From Nitrospirota bacterium (GTDB lineage Bacteria; Nitrospirota; 9FT-COMBO-42-15; HDB-SIOI813), in contig JADLDG010000100.1 of NCBI GenBank assembly GCA_020846775.1, forward strand, positions 1-44,608: a stretch of DNA of 44,608 nt, written 5' to 3'. The notes under the pieces were generated by a model, which ran no database searches, was not told the origin of the DNA, and saw only the letters and a program-made list of their open reading frames with translations. The translations under genes and the position numbers were made by a program. Positions 1 to 9,007 of this stretch are shown in pieces (positions within the stretch are counted from its first letter, which is position 1; each line of letters opens with the position of its first letter).

Positions 1-1
1 A

Positions 2-1897
2 TTTAGTACAACACTGACCGCAGGGGCTGACTATACTTATTACTTTGATGCAGTTGATGGCACAGGGCTTCAAGCAGTAGCTTTACCTGTAATACCTACA
101 CCAACTGCCCCGGAAGATGCGCCGGATGTAGAGGATATCTTTATCCACTCGATACTTGGATTTGTTACAGTAAGCGGGACCGGCCTCGGAGAGGTAACAA
201 TGACACTCAGCGGCTGTGCCTCTGCCGAAGCAGACACAGCTCCTGACGGGAGATACAGCTTCTCCGGCCTTGCCGATGGGGATTGTACTATCACACCTAA
301 GCTGGATGGCTATACCTTTACACCGCCCGGTATTCCAGTAACAATTGCAGGGGGGGATGTGGCCGGGATAGACTTTACGGCTGAGCTTCTTGACTCTGAC
401 GGCGACGGCTATAGTGATATAGATGAGATTGCCGCAGGCAGTGATCCTTTAAATAAAGATAGCACTCCGGAAGTCTGCGACGGTGCAGACAATGATTTAG
501 ATGGTCAGATAGACGAAGGGTTATTGAGTACGTATTATCGTGATGCGGATGGGGATACCTATGGCAGCGCTGCGGTTACGATTAAGGCATGTTCACAACC
601 ATCAGGTTATGTCACAAACAGAGCTGATTGCAATGACAGCAAGTCCTCAATCAACCCCGGTGCAGTTGAGACAGACAATGGTATGGATGACAACTGTAAC
701 GGGCAGGTGGATGAGGGTATTACTAAGAAAGCGACTACTCCTGATATAACCGTCAGCCCGACGACCCTCCCATATGGCAGTGTCAATGTTGATTCAGTAT
801 CAGAGAAGACGGTGTCTGTAAGAAACGATGGTGATGCGGGCCTGACCATTACCGGTATTACAAATCCGTCCTCATCATACAGCAAGGTATCAGATAGCTG
901 CTCTGGCCAGACACTATCTCCTTCCTCAGGTTGTACAATAACCATCAGGTTTTCTCCTGCATCTTCAGGGGTTCTCAACAGCAGTTTTAATATCCAGTCC
1001 AATGACCCGGATGAAAACCCAGTGGCGGTATCTCTTACAGGAACGGGAGCGAGCGTGGGCAGTCCTGACATTGATATCTCGTCAGTTGACATTAGTTTCC
1101 CTAATATTTCAGCGGGAGCGACTGCTGATCAGGAGATAATTATAAGCAATATGGGAAGCAGCCCACTTGCAATTTCGGGCAGCAGCACACCATCCGAGCC
1201 ATTTAGCATTATTACCGCTGAAGATAATTGCTCTAATCATACCCTTGCACCAAATCAATCATGTGCAATGAAGGTTAGGTTTACTCCAATTGGATCAGGG
1301 ACATTTAACTCAAGCTTTAACATCCAGTCGAATGACCCTGATGAAGACCCGGTGACTATTACCCTGGGAGGCTCTGTAACACCCGGCAGCAATAACGTGC
1401 CGACAAAGCCAAATCTTGCTAAACCTGCAAATGGAGTCAGCTCTATAACTACGACATATTTACTGAAATGGGAAATATCAGAGGATATGGATGGAGACCA
1501 GATAACCTACTGGCTCTACATTGGACCTGACCCAGGCTTTGCAGGCGTTGACCCTATAATTGTTTCCAACACATCAAACAATAACTCTGCAAAGGCCGCA
1601 GGATACTCAGTAGGCCTGATAGGGCTGCTGGGGATAATCACCTTCGGAGGGTTAGCCGGAGATAAAAGAAGGTTCGGCATGTTCATTATGGCAGTCATAT
1701 TTCTTGGCGGCTCCATACTTACTTCATGCGGCAGGGCAGCAGATGATTACAGCGGCAGTCGTGCTGAGAGTAAGGATTATATGACGTACACGGTCACCAA
1801 TCTAAAGCCGAAGACAACGTATTACTGGAAGGTAGTGGCTGACGATGGCAAGGGAGGGATGACTGAGAGCGATGATTATAGCTTTACAACACTATAG
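2..1897 (+). CDS. Large modular surface/secreted protein, 5' end outside window
   Basis: The frame is open from base 2, so only the C-terminal ~631 residues of a larger protein are present. In order one sees a carboxypeptidase-regulatory-like beta domain (ends near GYTFTPPG), an Asp-rich calcium-binding stretch (DSDGDGYSDIDE, nt 392-454), and a Cys/Asp-rich metal-binding region of the MopE type (nt 476-718; VCDGADNDLDG and DNCNGQVDEG). Two ASH/choice-of-anchor-D-like repeats follow (nt 740-1048 and 1064-1378), each with a conserved SNDPDE motif, then a fibronectin type III domain (nt ~1394-1897). The FN3 domain is interrupted by two hydrophobic segments (nt 1601-1660 and 1673-1732) separated by DKRR; the second ends in the lipobox-like LTSCG. 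The domain set indicates an extracellular or surface protein. Its ligand is unknown. Confidence 0.85.
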   Translation, partial: FSTTLTAGADYTYYFDAVDGTGLQAVALPVIPTPTAPEDAPDVEDIFIHSILGFVTVSGTGLGEVTMTLSGCASAEADTAPDGRYSFSGLADGDCTITPKLDGYTFTPPGIPVTIAGGDVAGIDFTAELLDSDGDGYSDIDEIAAGSDPLNKDSTPEVCDGADNDLDGQIDEGLLSTYYRDADGDTYGSAAVTIKACSQPSGYVTNRADCNDSKSSINPGAVETDNGMDDNCNGQVDEGITKKATTPDITVSPTTLPYGSVNVDSVSEKTVSVRNDGDAGLTITGITNPSSSYSKVSDSCSGQTLSPSSGCTITIRFSPASSGVLNSSFNIQSNDPDENPVAVSLTGTGASVGSPDIDISSVDISFPNISAGATADQEIIISNMGSSPLAISGSSTPSEPFSIITAEDNCSNHTLAPNQSCAMKVRFTPIGSGTFNSSFNIQSNDPDEDPVTITLGGSVTPGSNNVPTKPNLAKPANGVSSITTTYLLKWEISEDMDGDQITYWLYIGPDPGFAGVDPIIVSNTSNNNSAKAAGYSVGLIGLLGIITFGGLAGDKRRFGMFIMAVIFLGGSILTSCGRAADDYSGSRAESKDYMTYTVTNLKPKTTYYWKVVADDGKGGMTESDDYSFTTL

Positions 1898-1944
1898 AAA
1901 CGTCCCGTTTACACCTGAAACAAAGCAGACATTTCTAACTTGGC

Positions 1945-1995
1945 TTGACAGCTTATTGAAAAATGTTGACACTATAAAAAGTATAATGTTAATAT
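1945..1995 (+). promoter_or_regulatory. Candidate promoter upstream of pgpA
   Basis: The 118-base gap before pgpA is AT-rich and holds two TTGACA hexamers (1945-1950 and 1966-1971) and a perfect TATAAT (1982-1987). No pair has ideal spacing: TTGACA at 1966 lies 18 bases from TAATAT (1990-1995), and TTGAAA at 1956 lies 20 bases from TATAAT. It is the only plausible promoter site before the pgpA-to-recA run of genes. Confidence 0.35.
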
Positions 1996-2015
1996 CATGT
2001 CTGTAACCGACAGGT

Positions 2016-2489
2016 GTGGTTATCTTTCAGCGGCAACTCATTATCAAATTCCTTTCCTCAGGCTTCTTTGCAGGCTACTTTCCGGTAGCCCCTGGAACTA
2101 TTGGCAGTCTTGCAGGCATCCTGGCCTGTTTTCTCCTTCGGGATGTCCCGTTCAGTACATATGTAATCATAGTAATACTGATTCTAATTGCCGGTATTTA
2201 CATAGCAGGTGAAGCGGAGAAGATTTATCAGGCAAAAGACTGCCCGCATATTGTTATTGACGAAATCGCAGGAATATTCTTTACTTTTATATATATTCCC
2301 AAAGATCTTGGTTTTCTGCTGGCAGGTTTTCTGGCATTCCGTTTTTTTGATATCCTCAAGCCATATCCCATCAGAATGATAGACGAGAAAATAGAGGGCG
2401 GATGGGGTATAATGTTTGATGACGTTTTAGCAGGTATTTATGCCAATTTACTTATCAGGTTGATTGGATGGGGGACAGGATGGCTGTAG
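2016..2489 (+). CDS. pgpA: Phosphatidylglycerophosphatase A
   Basis: This integral membrane phosphatase dephosphorylates phosphatidylglycerophosphate to phosphatidylglycerol. The 157-residue length is normal. Family signatures are the N-terminal FFAGYFPVAPGTIGSLAG, the acidic HIVIDEIAGI, FRFFDILKPYPI and the C-terminal GIMFDDVLAGIYANL. Several hydrophobic helices are evident (for example residues 47-64). The start is a GTG with only a weak ribosome-binding site, so the first residues are uncertain; a second GTG lies two bases upstream in another frame. The 3' end overlaps the next gene by 22 bases, implying co-transcription with pncC/cinA, a pairing often seen upstream of recA. Confidence 0.9.
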   Translation: MVIFQRQLIIKFLSSGFFAGYFPVAPGTIGSLAGILACFLLRDVPFSTYVIIVILILIAGIYIAGEAEKIYQAKDCPHIVIDEIAGIFFTFIYIPKDLGFLLAGFLAFRFFDILKPYPIRMIDEKIEGGWGIMFDDVLAGIYANLLIRLIGWGTGWL

Positions 2490-2983
2490 GACAGGAGATG
2501 GAGATAATAGAAGTGATAATCGGCAGGCTTCTTCGTAAGAGGGGGTGGAGGCTTTCAACAGCAGAATCATGCACTGGGGGATTGATCGGGCACAGGATTA
2601 CCAATGTCCCCGGTAGTTCTGATTATTATGATGGCGGGGTAATTACTTACAGCAACGATGCCAAGAGAAAGCTATTGAATGTACATGAGGAGACAATCAA
2701 GACATATGGCGCCGTAAGCCGTCAGACTGCTGTAGCAATGGTGGAGGGTATAAGGAAATTGAGAGGCGTTGAGGTAGGTATAGGAGTCACCGGCATAGCC
2801 GGCCCTGGAGGTGAAACAACGGCAAAACCCGTTGGTCTTGTATATATTGCATTGTCCTCGCCGGTTCGTGTAGAGTGTAAAGAATTCAGATTTCACGGGG
2901 ATAGGGAAATAATCAAGTTGCAGGCTTCTGAAGCTGCACTGAATATGCTCAGAAAGTTGCTGGAGGAACCTGTGATTGTATAA
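2468..2983 (+). CDS. pncC: CinA C-terminal-type nicotinamide-nucleotide amidohydrolase
   Basis: This is a stand-alone CinA C-terminal domain (171 residues), the family that deamidates nicotinamide mononucleotide to nicotinate mononucleotide in pyridine nucleotide salvage. Signatures are STAESCTGGLIGHRIT, VPGSSDYYDGGVITYSN, and GVTGIAGPGGETTAKPVG followed by GLVYIAL. The N-terminal MoCF-like domain of full-length CinA is absent. Three in-frame ATGs (2468, 2480, 2498) are possible; the earliest gives a 22-base overlap with pgpA. The position just before thpR and recA matches the common cinA-thpR-recA arrangement. Confidence 0.88.
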   Translation: MGDRMAVGQEMEIIEVIIGRLLRKRGWRLSTAESCTGGLIGHRITNVPGSSDYYDGGVITYSNDAKRKLLNVHEETIKTYGAVSRQTAVAMVEGIRKLRGVEVGIGVTGIAGPGGETTAKPVGLVYIALSSPVRVECKEFRFHGDREIIKLQASEAALNMLRKLLEEPVIV

Positions 2984-3018
2984 TCATTATTACAGGTTGG
3001 ACAAAGGCGGTATATCAT

Positions 3019-3597
3019 TTGAGATGTTTTATAGCTGTATCATTGCCTGAAGAATTGAAGTCTAAGATATCCTGTATTCAGGAGAAGCTAAAGGCTGCTG
3101 GTGCCGATGTGTCCTGGACCAGAAAGGAAGGGATGCATCTTACACTTAAGTTTCTGGGTGACAAAGATGAAGTGAAGATACCTGATATTAAGAAGGCATT
3201 AGACATGGCAGTTGATGGCATAGTACCCTTTTCTCTGAGTGTATCAGGACTGGGAATTTTCCCTGATATGAGAAGACCGAGGGTAGTGTGGGTTGGTTTG
3301 AAGGAGGAAGGGGATAATGTGATTAGACTTCAAAAGGGTGTAGAAGCAGAGCTTAAAAAAAGAGGGTTTCCCGCTGAGGGCCGGAGTTTTACACCGCATA
3401 TAACGTTAGGGCGTATTAGGACTGATAAAAACATTGAGAAATTGTTAAGGTTGATTGATGATGAGAAGAGAAGTGACCCGGGTGGATTTCCGGTTTCGGA
3501 GATACATCTTATAAAGAGTGAATTAAAACCTTCCGGGGCTGTTTATACTGAACTGTTTTCCGTTATGTTAAGCTCGGGGGCAAAGGGTAAAATTTAA
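3019..3597 (+). CDS. thpR: RNA 2',3'-cyclic phosphodiesterase (2'-5' RNA ligase family)
   Basis: A two-histidine phosphoesterase of 192 residues, normal for ThpR/LigT. The two catalytic HxT motifs are visible as HLTLKFLGD in the first half and HITLGRIRT in the second. It starts at TTG (3019), preceded by GGCGG at 3006-3010, giving MRCFIAVSLPEEL, the usual N terminus of the family. Members open 2',3'-cyclic phosphates on RNA; the physiological substrate is generally not settled. It lies 35 bases after pncC and 38 bases before recA, so it is likely co-transcribed with them. Confidence 0.9.
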   Translation: MRCFIAVSLPEELKSKISCIQEKLKAAGADVSWTRKEGMHLTLKFLGDKDEVKIPDIKKALDMAVDGIVPFSLSVSGLGIFPDMRRPRVVWVGLKEEGDNVIRLQKGVEAELKKRGFPAEGRSFTPHITLGRIRTDKNIEKLLRLIDDEKRSDPGGFPVSEIHLIKSELKPSGAVYTELFSVMLSSGAKGKI

Positions 3598-3635
3598 TGA
3601 ATCATTTCAAATGAAACAATGAAAGGAGAATGAAC

Positions 3636-4667
3636 ATGGGTGAGAAAGAGCAGAAGATGAAGGCGCTGGATTTGGCCCTTTCACAGATTGAGAAGCAATT
3701 TGGTAAAGGGGCTATTATGCGTTTGGGGACAGATGGTGTGCTGGCTGATGCAGTTGTTATATCTACGGGTTCCCTGGGGCTTGATATTGCGCTTGGAGTA
3801 GGCGGTATGCCGAGGGGCAGGGTGGTTGAGATCTTTGGTCCTGAATCATCAGGAAAGACCACTCTTTCCCTTCATGTAATAGCGGAGGCACAGAAAAATG
3901 GCGGGGTGGCGGCGTTTGTTGATGCCGAGCATGCGCTCGATGTCGGTTATGCAAAAAAGCTTGGTGTACATATAGATGATCTCCTGATTTCACAGCCGGA
4001 TACAGGTGAGCAGGCGCTTGAGATTGCTGAGACGCTCGTGAGGAGCGGTGCGATTGATGTTATTGTAGTTGATTCTGTAGCTGCCCTTGTCCCTCGTGCC
4101 GAGATAGAAGGTGAGATGGGTGATTCCCACATGGGACTCCATGCGAGGCTGATGTCTCAGGCATTAAGGAAGCTGACCGCAGCGATCAGCAAGTCTATGA
4201 CAACGGTAATCTTTATCAATCAGATAAGGATGAAGATTGGTGTGATGTTCGGGAATCCTGAGACTACTACCGGTGGTAATGCATTAAAGTTTTATTCATC
4301 CGTAAGGCTTGATATAAGAAAGGTGGAAACGATTAAAGAGGGACAGGATGTTACAGGAAACAAGGTCAGGGTGAAGATTGTAAAAAACAAACTTGCCCCT
4401 CCGTTTAAACAGGCTGAGTTTGACATACTGTTTAATGAGGGGATCTCAAGGCTTGGTGAATTGATTGATCTGGGAGTTGATAAGGGGATTATAGAGAAGA
4501 GCGGTTCATGGTATTCTTATAAAGGTGACAGGATTGGCCAGGGCAGGGAGAATGCAAGGCAGACGTTGAAGGAGAATGCGCCAATGGCAAAAGAAATAGA
4601 AGTCAGCATTAAAGAGGCGTGCGGCCTGCAAAAGATTGAGGCAAAGCCTTCCGAAAAGAAAGGCTGA
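3636..4667 (+). CDS. recA: Recombinase RecA
   Basis: RecA forms ATP-dependent filaments on single-stranded DNA for homologous recombination and SOS LexA cleavage. The 343-residue product carries Walker A (GPESSGKTT, residues 68-76), [19 protein letters not shown] (Walker B and following loop), and the L2 region [22 protein letters not shown]. The start at 3636 is chosen because AAGGAG (3623-3628) lies 7 bases upstream. An ATG at 3630 would be only one base from it. The C-terminal tail is short and basic (EAKPSEKKG), not strongly acidic as in E. coli. The order recA, pilT-like, recX, alaS keeps the common recA-recX-alaS synteny with an insertion. Confidence 0.98.
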   Translation: MGEKEQKMKALDLALSQIEKQFGKGAIMRLGTDGVLADAVVISTGSLGLDIALGVGGMPRGRVVEIFGPESSGKTTLSLHVIAEAQKNGGVAAFVDAEHALDVGYAKKLGVHIDDLLISQPDTGEQALEIAETLVRSGAIDVIVVDSVAALVPRAEIEGEMGDSHMGLHARLMSQALRKLTAAISKSMTTVIFINQIRMKIGVMFGNPETTTGGNALKFYSSVRLDIRKVETIKEGQDVTGNKVRVKIVKNKLAPPFKQAEFDILFNEGISRLGELIDLGVDKGIIEKSGSWYSYKGDRIGQGRENARQTLKENAPMAKEIEVSIKEACGLQKIEAKPSEKKG

Positions 4668-4690
4668 TAACAGTCATACGGGAGTAATCT

Positions 4691-5788
4691 ATGGATATAA
4701 ATCAGCTTCTGAAAACAGTGGTAGGACTAAATGCATCCGATCTGCACATTAAAGTCGGGAGTTTCCCTGTAGTCAGGATTAATGGTGATCTAAAGCCAAT
4801 TGAAGGCGTCGGGAAGTTCACGCAAGAGATTGCCTCAGTTATTGCTTCCGTCCTGATGAGTGATTCACAGAAAATCCGCTTTGAGGAAAAGAAGGAGGTG
4901 GATTTTTCATATAGTGTGTCAGGTCTTGGGCGATTCAGGGTGAACGTCTTCAAGCAGCGGGGCTCAATTGGTATGGTCTTTCGCGTAATCCAGGAGAAAA
5001 CAGTGACTGTAGCAGAACTGGGTCTACCAAAGATACTGGAGAAACTTTCCCTGGAACCAAGGGGCTTGATTCTGGTTACAGGGACTTCGGGGAGTGGTAA
5101 ATCCACGACACTTGCGGCCATGATTGAGTATATTAATATGCACAGAACGTTACATATTATGACCATAGAAGATCCTATAGAGTATTTGTATACGGACAAG
5201 AAGAGTCTGATAAACCAGCGGGAGATACGTCAGGATGCAGAATCCTTCGCTTCTGCACTGAGGAGTGCATTAAGGCAGGACCCCGATGTAATACTTGTCG
5301 GGGAGATGAGGGACTTTGAGACGATATCTACCGCAATTACAGCGGCTGAGACAGGACATCTCGTACTGAGCACCCTCCATACTGTAGACTCGGTAGAGAC
5401 TATAAACAGGATCATCGGCATTTTTCCGCAATATCAGCAAAAGCAGATACGGTTTCAGCTCTCCTCTGTTCTTAAAGGCGTGGTTTCTATGAGGCTTGTG
5501 CCACGGGCCGATGGGATGGGGAGAGTCCCCGCAGTCGAGGTAATGGTCGCTACAGCAACAATTCGCGAATGTATATTGGACCCAGACAGGACAAGGAAGA
5601 TACATGATGTTATAGCCGCCGGCGCCTCTCATTACGGTATGCAGACCTTTGACCAGTCTCTCTATAAGCTATATACGGAAAATCTGATTACTTTTGATGA
5701 GGCAGTAGTGCGCTGTAACAATCCGGATGATTTTGCATTGAAGGTGAAAGGTGTCCAGTCGGATAGTGACACGAAATGGGTAAAGTAA
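4691..5788 (+). CDS. pilT: PilT/PilU-family type IV pilus retraction ATPase
   Basis: A hexameric secretion-superfamily ATPase that powers type IV pilus retraction and twitching. The 365 residues include an N-terminal PAS-like region (LNASDLHIKVG), Walker A GTSGSGKST (131-139), the Asp box (TIEDPIEYL), Walker B (DPDVILVGEMRD) and the His box (TGHLVLSTLHT). FPQYQQKQIRFQLSSVLKG is typical of PilT. The AIRxLIRE-type C-terminal motif is not clear: the equivalent stretch reads ATIRECILD, so a PilU-like role cannot be excluded. GGGAG (4680-4684) precedes the ATG. No other pilus genes lie in the window. It sits between recA and recX, and its stop overlaps the open frame leading into recX. Confidence 0.9.
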   Translation: MDINQLLKTVVGLNASDLHIKVGSFPVVRINGDLKPIEGVGKFTQEIASVIASVLMSDSQKIRFEEKKEVDFSYSVSGLGRFRVNVFKQRGSIGMVFRVIQEKTVTVAELGLPKILEKLSLEPRGLILVTGTSGSGKSTTLAAMIEYINMHRTLHIMTIEDPIEYLYTDKKSLINQREIRQDAESFASALRSALRQDPDVILVGEMRDFETISTAITAAETGHLVLSTLHTVDSVETINRIIGIFPQYQQKQIRFQLSSVLKGVVSMRLVPRADGMGRVPAVEVMVATATIRECILDPDRTRKIHDVIAAGASHYGMQTFDQSLYKLYTENLITFDEAVVRCNNPDDFALKVKGVQSDSDTKWVK

Positions 5789-5801
5789 GGTACATGAAAA
5801 T

Positions 5802-5877
5802 AATCCCCCTTAATCCCCCTTTTTCAAAGGGGGAAATTAGTCACCGCACTTTAGAAAAGGGGGGCAGGGGGGATTTG
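5802..5877. repeat. Palindromic CCCCCTT element, copy 1 (between pilT and recX)
   Basis: A ~76-base element has inverted ends (AATCCCCCTTAATCCCCC at the left; GGGGGGCAGGGGGGATT at the right). Inside is a hairpin (CCCCCTTTTTCAAAGGGGG) and a decayed second hairpin ending AGAAAAGGGGGG. A near-identical copy is embedded in the hydrolase gene at 32256-32332. In the frame leading into recX this copy reads PLNPPFSKGEIS...LEKGGRGD, the same frame and almost the same peptide as the second copy. Whether this copy is translated depends on the recX start. Confidence 0.9.
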
Positions 5878-5892
5878 AAAGGCTATTTTCGG

Positions 5893-6375
5893 ATGAACCT
5901 TGATGAGAGCAGAAAGGCGAGAGATGCTGCCCTACGGCTGCTCGGATTATGTGACAGGAGTAAGAAGGATCTGACAGAGAGATTGATCAGGAAAGGTTTT
6001 TCAGCAGCAATAGCAGAGGCTGTCGCTGATGAAATGGAGTCCCTCGGGTACATTGATGACCGCCGGTTTGCCGAGAGGTTTGCTTCAGACGCTGTTAACA
6101 GAAGAGATGCTGGTCCGCAGATGATAAGCTCAGGATTGCAGAAAAAAGGGATAGCAAGAGACATAATTGACGATATCCTCATGAAGGTATCAAATGACTA
6201 TGCACAGGCTGATATAGCCCGGAGGGCCCTTGGCAGGAGGTTGAGGATCGGGAGTGTCCCAAGGGAAAGGGCTGAGATCAGGAGGCTGTCAGATTACCTT
6301 AGACGAAGAGGTTTCTCATATGATATTATTAGAGGTGTTTTAAAGGGGATAGAACAGGATGACAACATCAGCTGA
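5893..6375 (+). CDS. recX: Regulatory protein RecX
   Basis: RecX binds and modulates RecA filaments. From ATG 5893 the protein has 160 residues, normal for the family, with the three-helix tandem repeats visible: LLGLCDRSKKDLTERLIRKG, then MESLGYIDDRRFAERF (the hallmark motif), then a C-terminal YLRRRGFSYDIIRGVLKG. The same frame is open upstream to ATG 5776, but that extension translates the palindromic element at 5802-5877. The internal start is therefore preferred, although only a weak GAAAGG (5877-5882) precedes it. It overlaps alaS by 17 bases. Confidence 0.88.
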   Translation: MNLDESRKARDAALRLLGLCDRSKKDLTERLIRKGFSAAIAEAVADEMESLGYIDDRRFAERFASDAVNRRDAGPQMISSGLQKKGIARDIIDDILMKVSNDYAQADIARRALGRRLRIGSVPRERAEIRRLSDYLRRRGFSYDIIRGVLKGIEQDDNIS

Positions 6376-9007
6376 AATCAGAAGCTCATTTTTTGAATAC
6401 TTTGGGAAGAATGATCATACAGTTGTTACAAGTTCTTCTCTTATCCCTCAGAATGATCCGACGCTCCTTTTTACAAATGCCGGAATGGTTCAGTTTAAAA
6501 GGGTGTTTACAGGTGAGGAAGAGAGAAGTTACAAACGGGCAGTCTCAATACAGAAGTGTCTGAGGGCAGGAGGAAAGCATAATGACCTTGAGAATGTCGG
6601 ATTTACCTCAAGACACCATACCTTCTTTGAGATGCTCGGAAATTTCTCATTCGGCGACTATTTCAAGAAAGAGGCTATCGGGTTGAGTTGGGAGTTTCTA
6701 ACCCGGGTCCTCGGATTACCCGCAGAGAAACTTTGGGTCTCCGTGTATAAGAATGATGATGATGCTTATGACCTATGGCAGAAGAAGATCGGTTTTCCAC
6801 GGGAGAGGCTCGTTCGTCTTGCTGAGAAGGATAATTTCTGGCAGATGGGGGATACCGGTCCATGTGGCCCATGTTCCGAAATAATTATTGACCAGGGGTC
6901 TGGTACCGGATGCGGCAGACCTGAATGCGCTGTAGGTTGTGACTGTGACAGATATCTTGAACTCTGGAATTTAGTGTTTATGCAATATGAGAAAAAGGCG
7001 TCAGGAGAACTTACTCCCCTCCCAAGTCCGTCCATTGATACCGGTATGGGGCTTGAGCGAATAAGCGCTGTGGTACAGGGTGTAAAGAGTAACTATGATT
7101 CTGACCTGTTTATGCCTCTTATTACTGCAATTGCAGGGAATGCCTCTGTATCCTATGACTCTTCACACAACGTTTCAATAAGGGTCATTGCAGATCACAT
7201 AAGGGCTGCGGCTTTTCTGATCAGCGATGGGGTTATGCCATCCAATGAAGGACGAGGATATGTACTGAGAAGGATAATCAGGCGAGGAGCAAGGCATGCG
7301 AGGCTTATTGGTATCCATGAACCATTTTTGTTCAAAAACGTTGGATATGTCATTGAGCTGATGAAAGGACACTATCCGGAACTTTATATGAACAGGGAGA
7401 TTATCTCAACTGTCACGCACAGGGAGGAAGAGGGCTTTATCAACACACTTGAACAAGGGATGAAGATCCTTGATGATGTAATCATAAAGGTTAAAGAAAG
7501 AGGGACAAAGACCATACCCGGGGAGATACTATTTAAGCTGTATGATACCTATGGGTTCCCTCTGGATATTACGGCAGAAATTGCACGGGAACACGAACTG
7601 GTTCTTGATGACGCCGGTTTTCAGAATGAGATGGAAACCCAGAGGGAACGTGCAAGGCGCGCCTGGGTAGGGCAGGAAAAGATAAAACCAGCTTACCAGG
7701 CCCTTAAGTCAGTGGTCACAACCAAGTTTACTGGTTATGACCTGATTGAATCAACCGGTCAGGTGGCAGCCATAATAAAAGACGGTGTTAATGTCGAAAG
7801 GGCGGCCGCGGGAGATGAGATAGAGGTTGTATTTGAAAAGACCCCCTTCTATGGAGAGTCAGGCGGTCAGGCAGGTGATAAAGGTGTTGGAATAGGGCCG
7901 GAAGGAGGCATAGAAATCACTGATACTATAAAAGCGCTCGATATCATTGTCAGCAAGGCAAAGGTAAATAACGGGTCTATTATGGTCGGAGAAGAGTGGG
8001 TACTGAAGGTGAACAATGGGCTGCGGAGAGGCATTGCGAGGAGCCATACTGCAACTCATATGCTTCAGGCTGCGTTGAAGCAGATTCTTGGCGGACATGT
8101 TAAGCAGGCCGGCTCGCTCGTGGAACCGGACAGACTGCGCTTTGATTTTACACACTTTAAACCGTTATCTGCAGGTGAGATCGGTGATGTCGAGGGGGTA
8201 TTAAACGAGAAAATCAGGGATAATCTGCCGGTTACTACTGATGTTATGGATATTGACAACGCACTAAAGGGTGGCGCTACAGCTCTTTTTGGAGAGAAAT
8301 ACAGCGATCAGGTCAGGGTCGTTCAGGTTCAGGATTTCAGTAAGGAGCTTTGCGGCGGGACACACTGTAAGGCAACTGGTGAAATAGGTTTAATAAAGAT
8401 AATTTCAGAGAGCGGGATAGCTTCCGGTGTCAGGAGAATAGAGGCATTTACAGGCGAGGCAGCCCTGAAATATTTAAAAGAGACAGAGAACATATTCGGG
8501 GAGATTTGTGATGCAGTAAAGGCAACTCGTGAAGATGCTTGCGCAAAGGCAGATCGGCTGATATCCACTATCAGGGAGCAGGAAAAAGAAATGTCGCGGT
8601 TGAAGGATATGCTTGCGTCATCCAGGGCAAAGGATGTGGCATCTGATATCCTCGAAGTTGCCGGCATCAAATTGTTATCGAAAAAGATAGATGGAATGAG
8701 TATAGATGAATTGAGGAAATTTGGTGATTCGATGCGTTCCAGAATAGGATCCGGAATTATATCTGTGGGAGCAGAAGTTGATGGTAAGGCCGCTATTTTA
8801 ATTATGGTAACTGAAGATCTGACGAATAAATTCAGCGCACGTGATATAATGAATGAGATAGCCGGTCTGGTTGATGGCCGTGGTGGCGGCAGGCCTGAAA
8901 TGGCCCAGGCAGGCGGTAAAAGACCGGAAGGTTTGCAGGAGGCATTGAATAAGGTAGTTGAAGTGATCGAGAAAATGTCAAAAAATAAGGAGGTTTATCA
9001 TGCTTGA
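6359..9007 (+). CDS. alaS: Alanyl-tRNA synthetase
   Basis: This enzyme charges tRNA-Ala and edits mischarged Ser/Gly. The 882-residue product has the full bacterial domain order: the class II aminoacylation core (MVQFKRVFTGEE; motif 2 near RHHTFFEMLGNFSFGDYFKKE; motif 3 GMGLERI), the tRNA-recognition region, the editing domain with HTATH (H563 and H567) and CGGTHC (C665, H669), and a C-terminal DHHA1-type oligomerisation domain with coiled coil. A Cys-rich insertion (CGRPECAVGCDCDRY) lies in the core, as in many bacterial AlaRS. It overlaps recX by 17 bases and the next gene by 8 bases. Confidence 0.98.
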   Translation: MTTSAEIRSSFFEYFGKNDHTVVTSSSLIPQNDPTLLFTNAGMVQFKRVFTGEEERSYKRAVSIQKCLRAGGKHNDLENVGFTSRHHTFFEMLGNFSFGDYFKKEAIGLSWEFLTRVLGLPAEKLWVSVYKNDDDAYDLWQKKIGFPRERLVRLAEKDNFWQMGDTGPCGPCSEIIIDQGSGTGCGRPECAVGCDCDRYLELWNLVFMQYEKKASGELTPLPSPSIDTGMGLERISAVVQGVKSNYDSDLFMPLITAIAGNASVSYDSSHNVSIRVIADHIRAAAFLISDGVMPSNEGRGYVLRRIIRRGARHARLIGIHEPFLFKNVGYVIELMKGHYPELYMNREIISTVTHREEEGFINTLEQGMKILDDVIIKVKERGTKTIPGEILFKLYDTYGFPLDITAEIAREHELVLDDAGFQNEMETQRERARRAWVGQEKIKPAYQALKSVVTTKFTGYDLIESTGQVAAIIKDGVNVERAAAGDEIEVVFEKTPFYGESGGQAGDKGVGIGPEGGIEITDTIKALDIIVSKAKVNNGSIMVGEEWVLKVNNGLRRGIARSHTATHMLQAALKQILGGHVKQAGSLVEPDRLRFDFTHFKPLSAGEIGDVEGVLNEKIRDNLPVTTDVMDIDNALKGGATALFGEKYSDQVRVVQVQDFSKELCGGTHCKATGEIGLIKIISESGIASGVRRIEAFTGEAALKYLKETENIFGEICDAVKATREDACAKADRLISTIREQEKEMSRLKDMLASSRAKDVASDILEVAGIKLLSKKIDGMSIDELRKFGDSMRSRIGSGIISVGAEVDGKAAILIMVTEDLTNKFSARDIMNEIAGLVDGRGGGRPEMAQAGGKRPEGLQEALNKVVEVIEKMSKNKEVYHA

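Noticed and set aside
5776-5892. N-terminal extension of RecX from ATG 5776
   Set aside because: The sequence is the translation of a palindromic repeat; RecX homology begins near 5893. Noted as a possibility, not annotated as the start.
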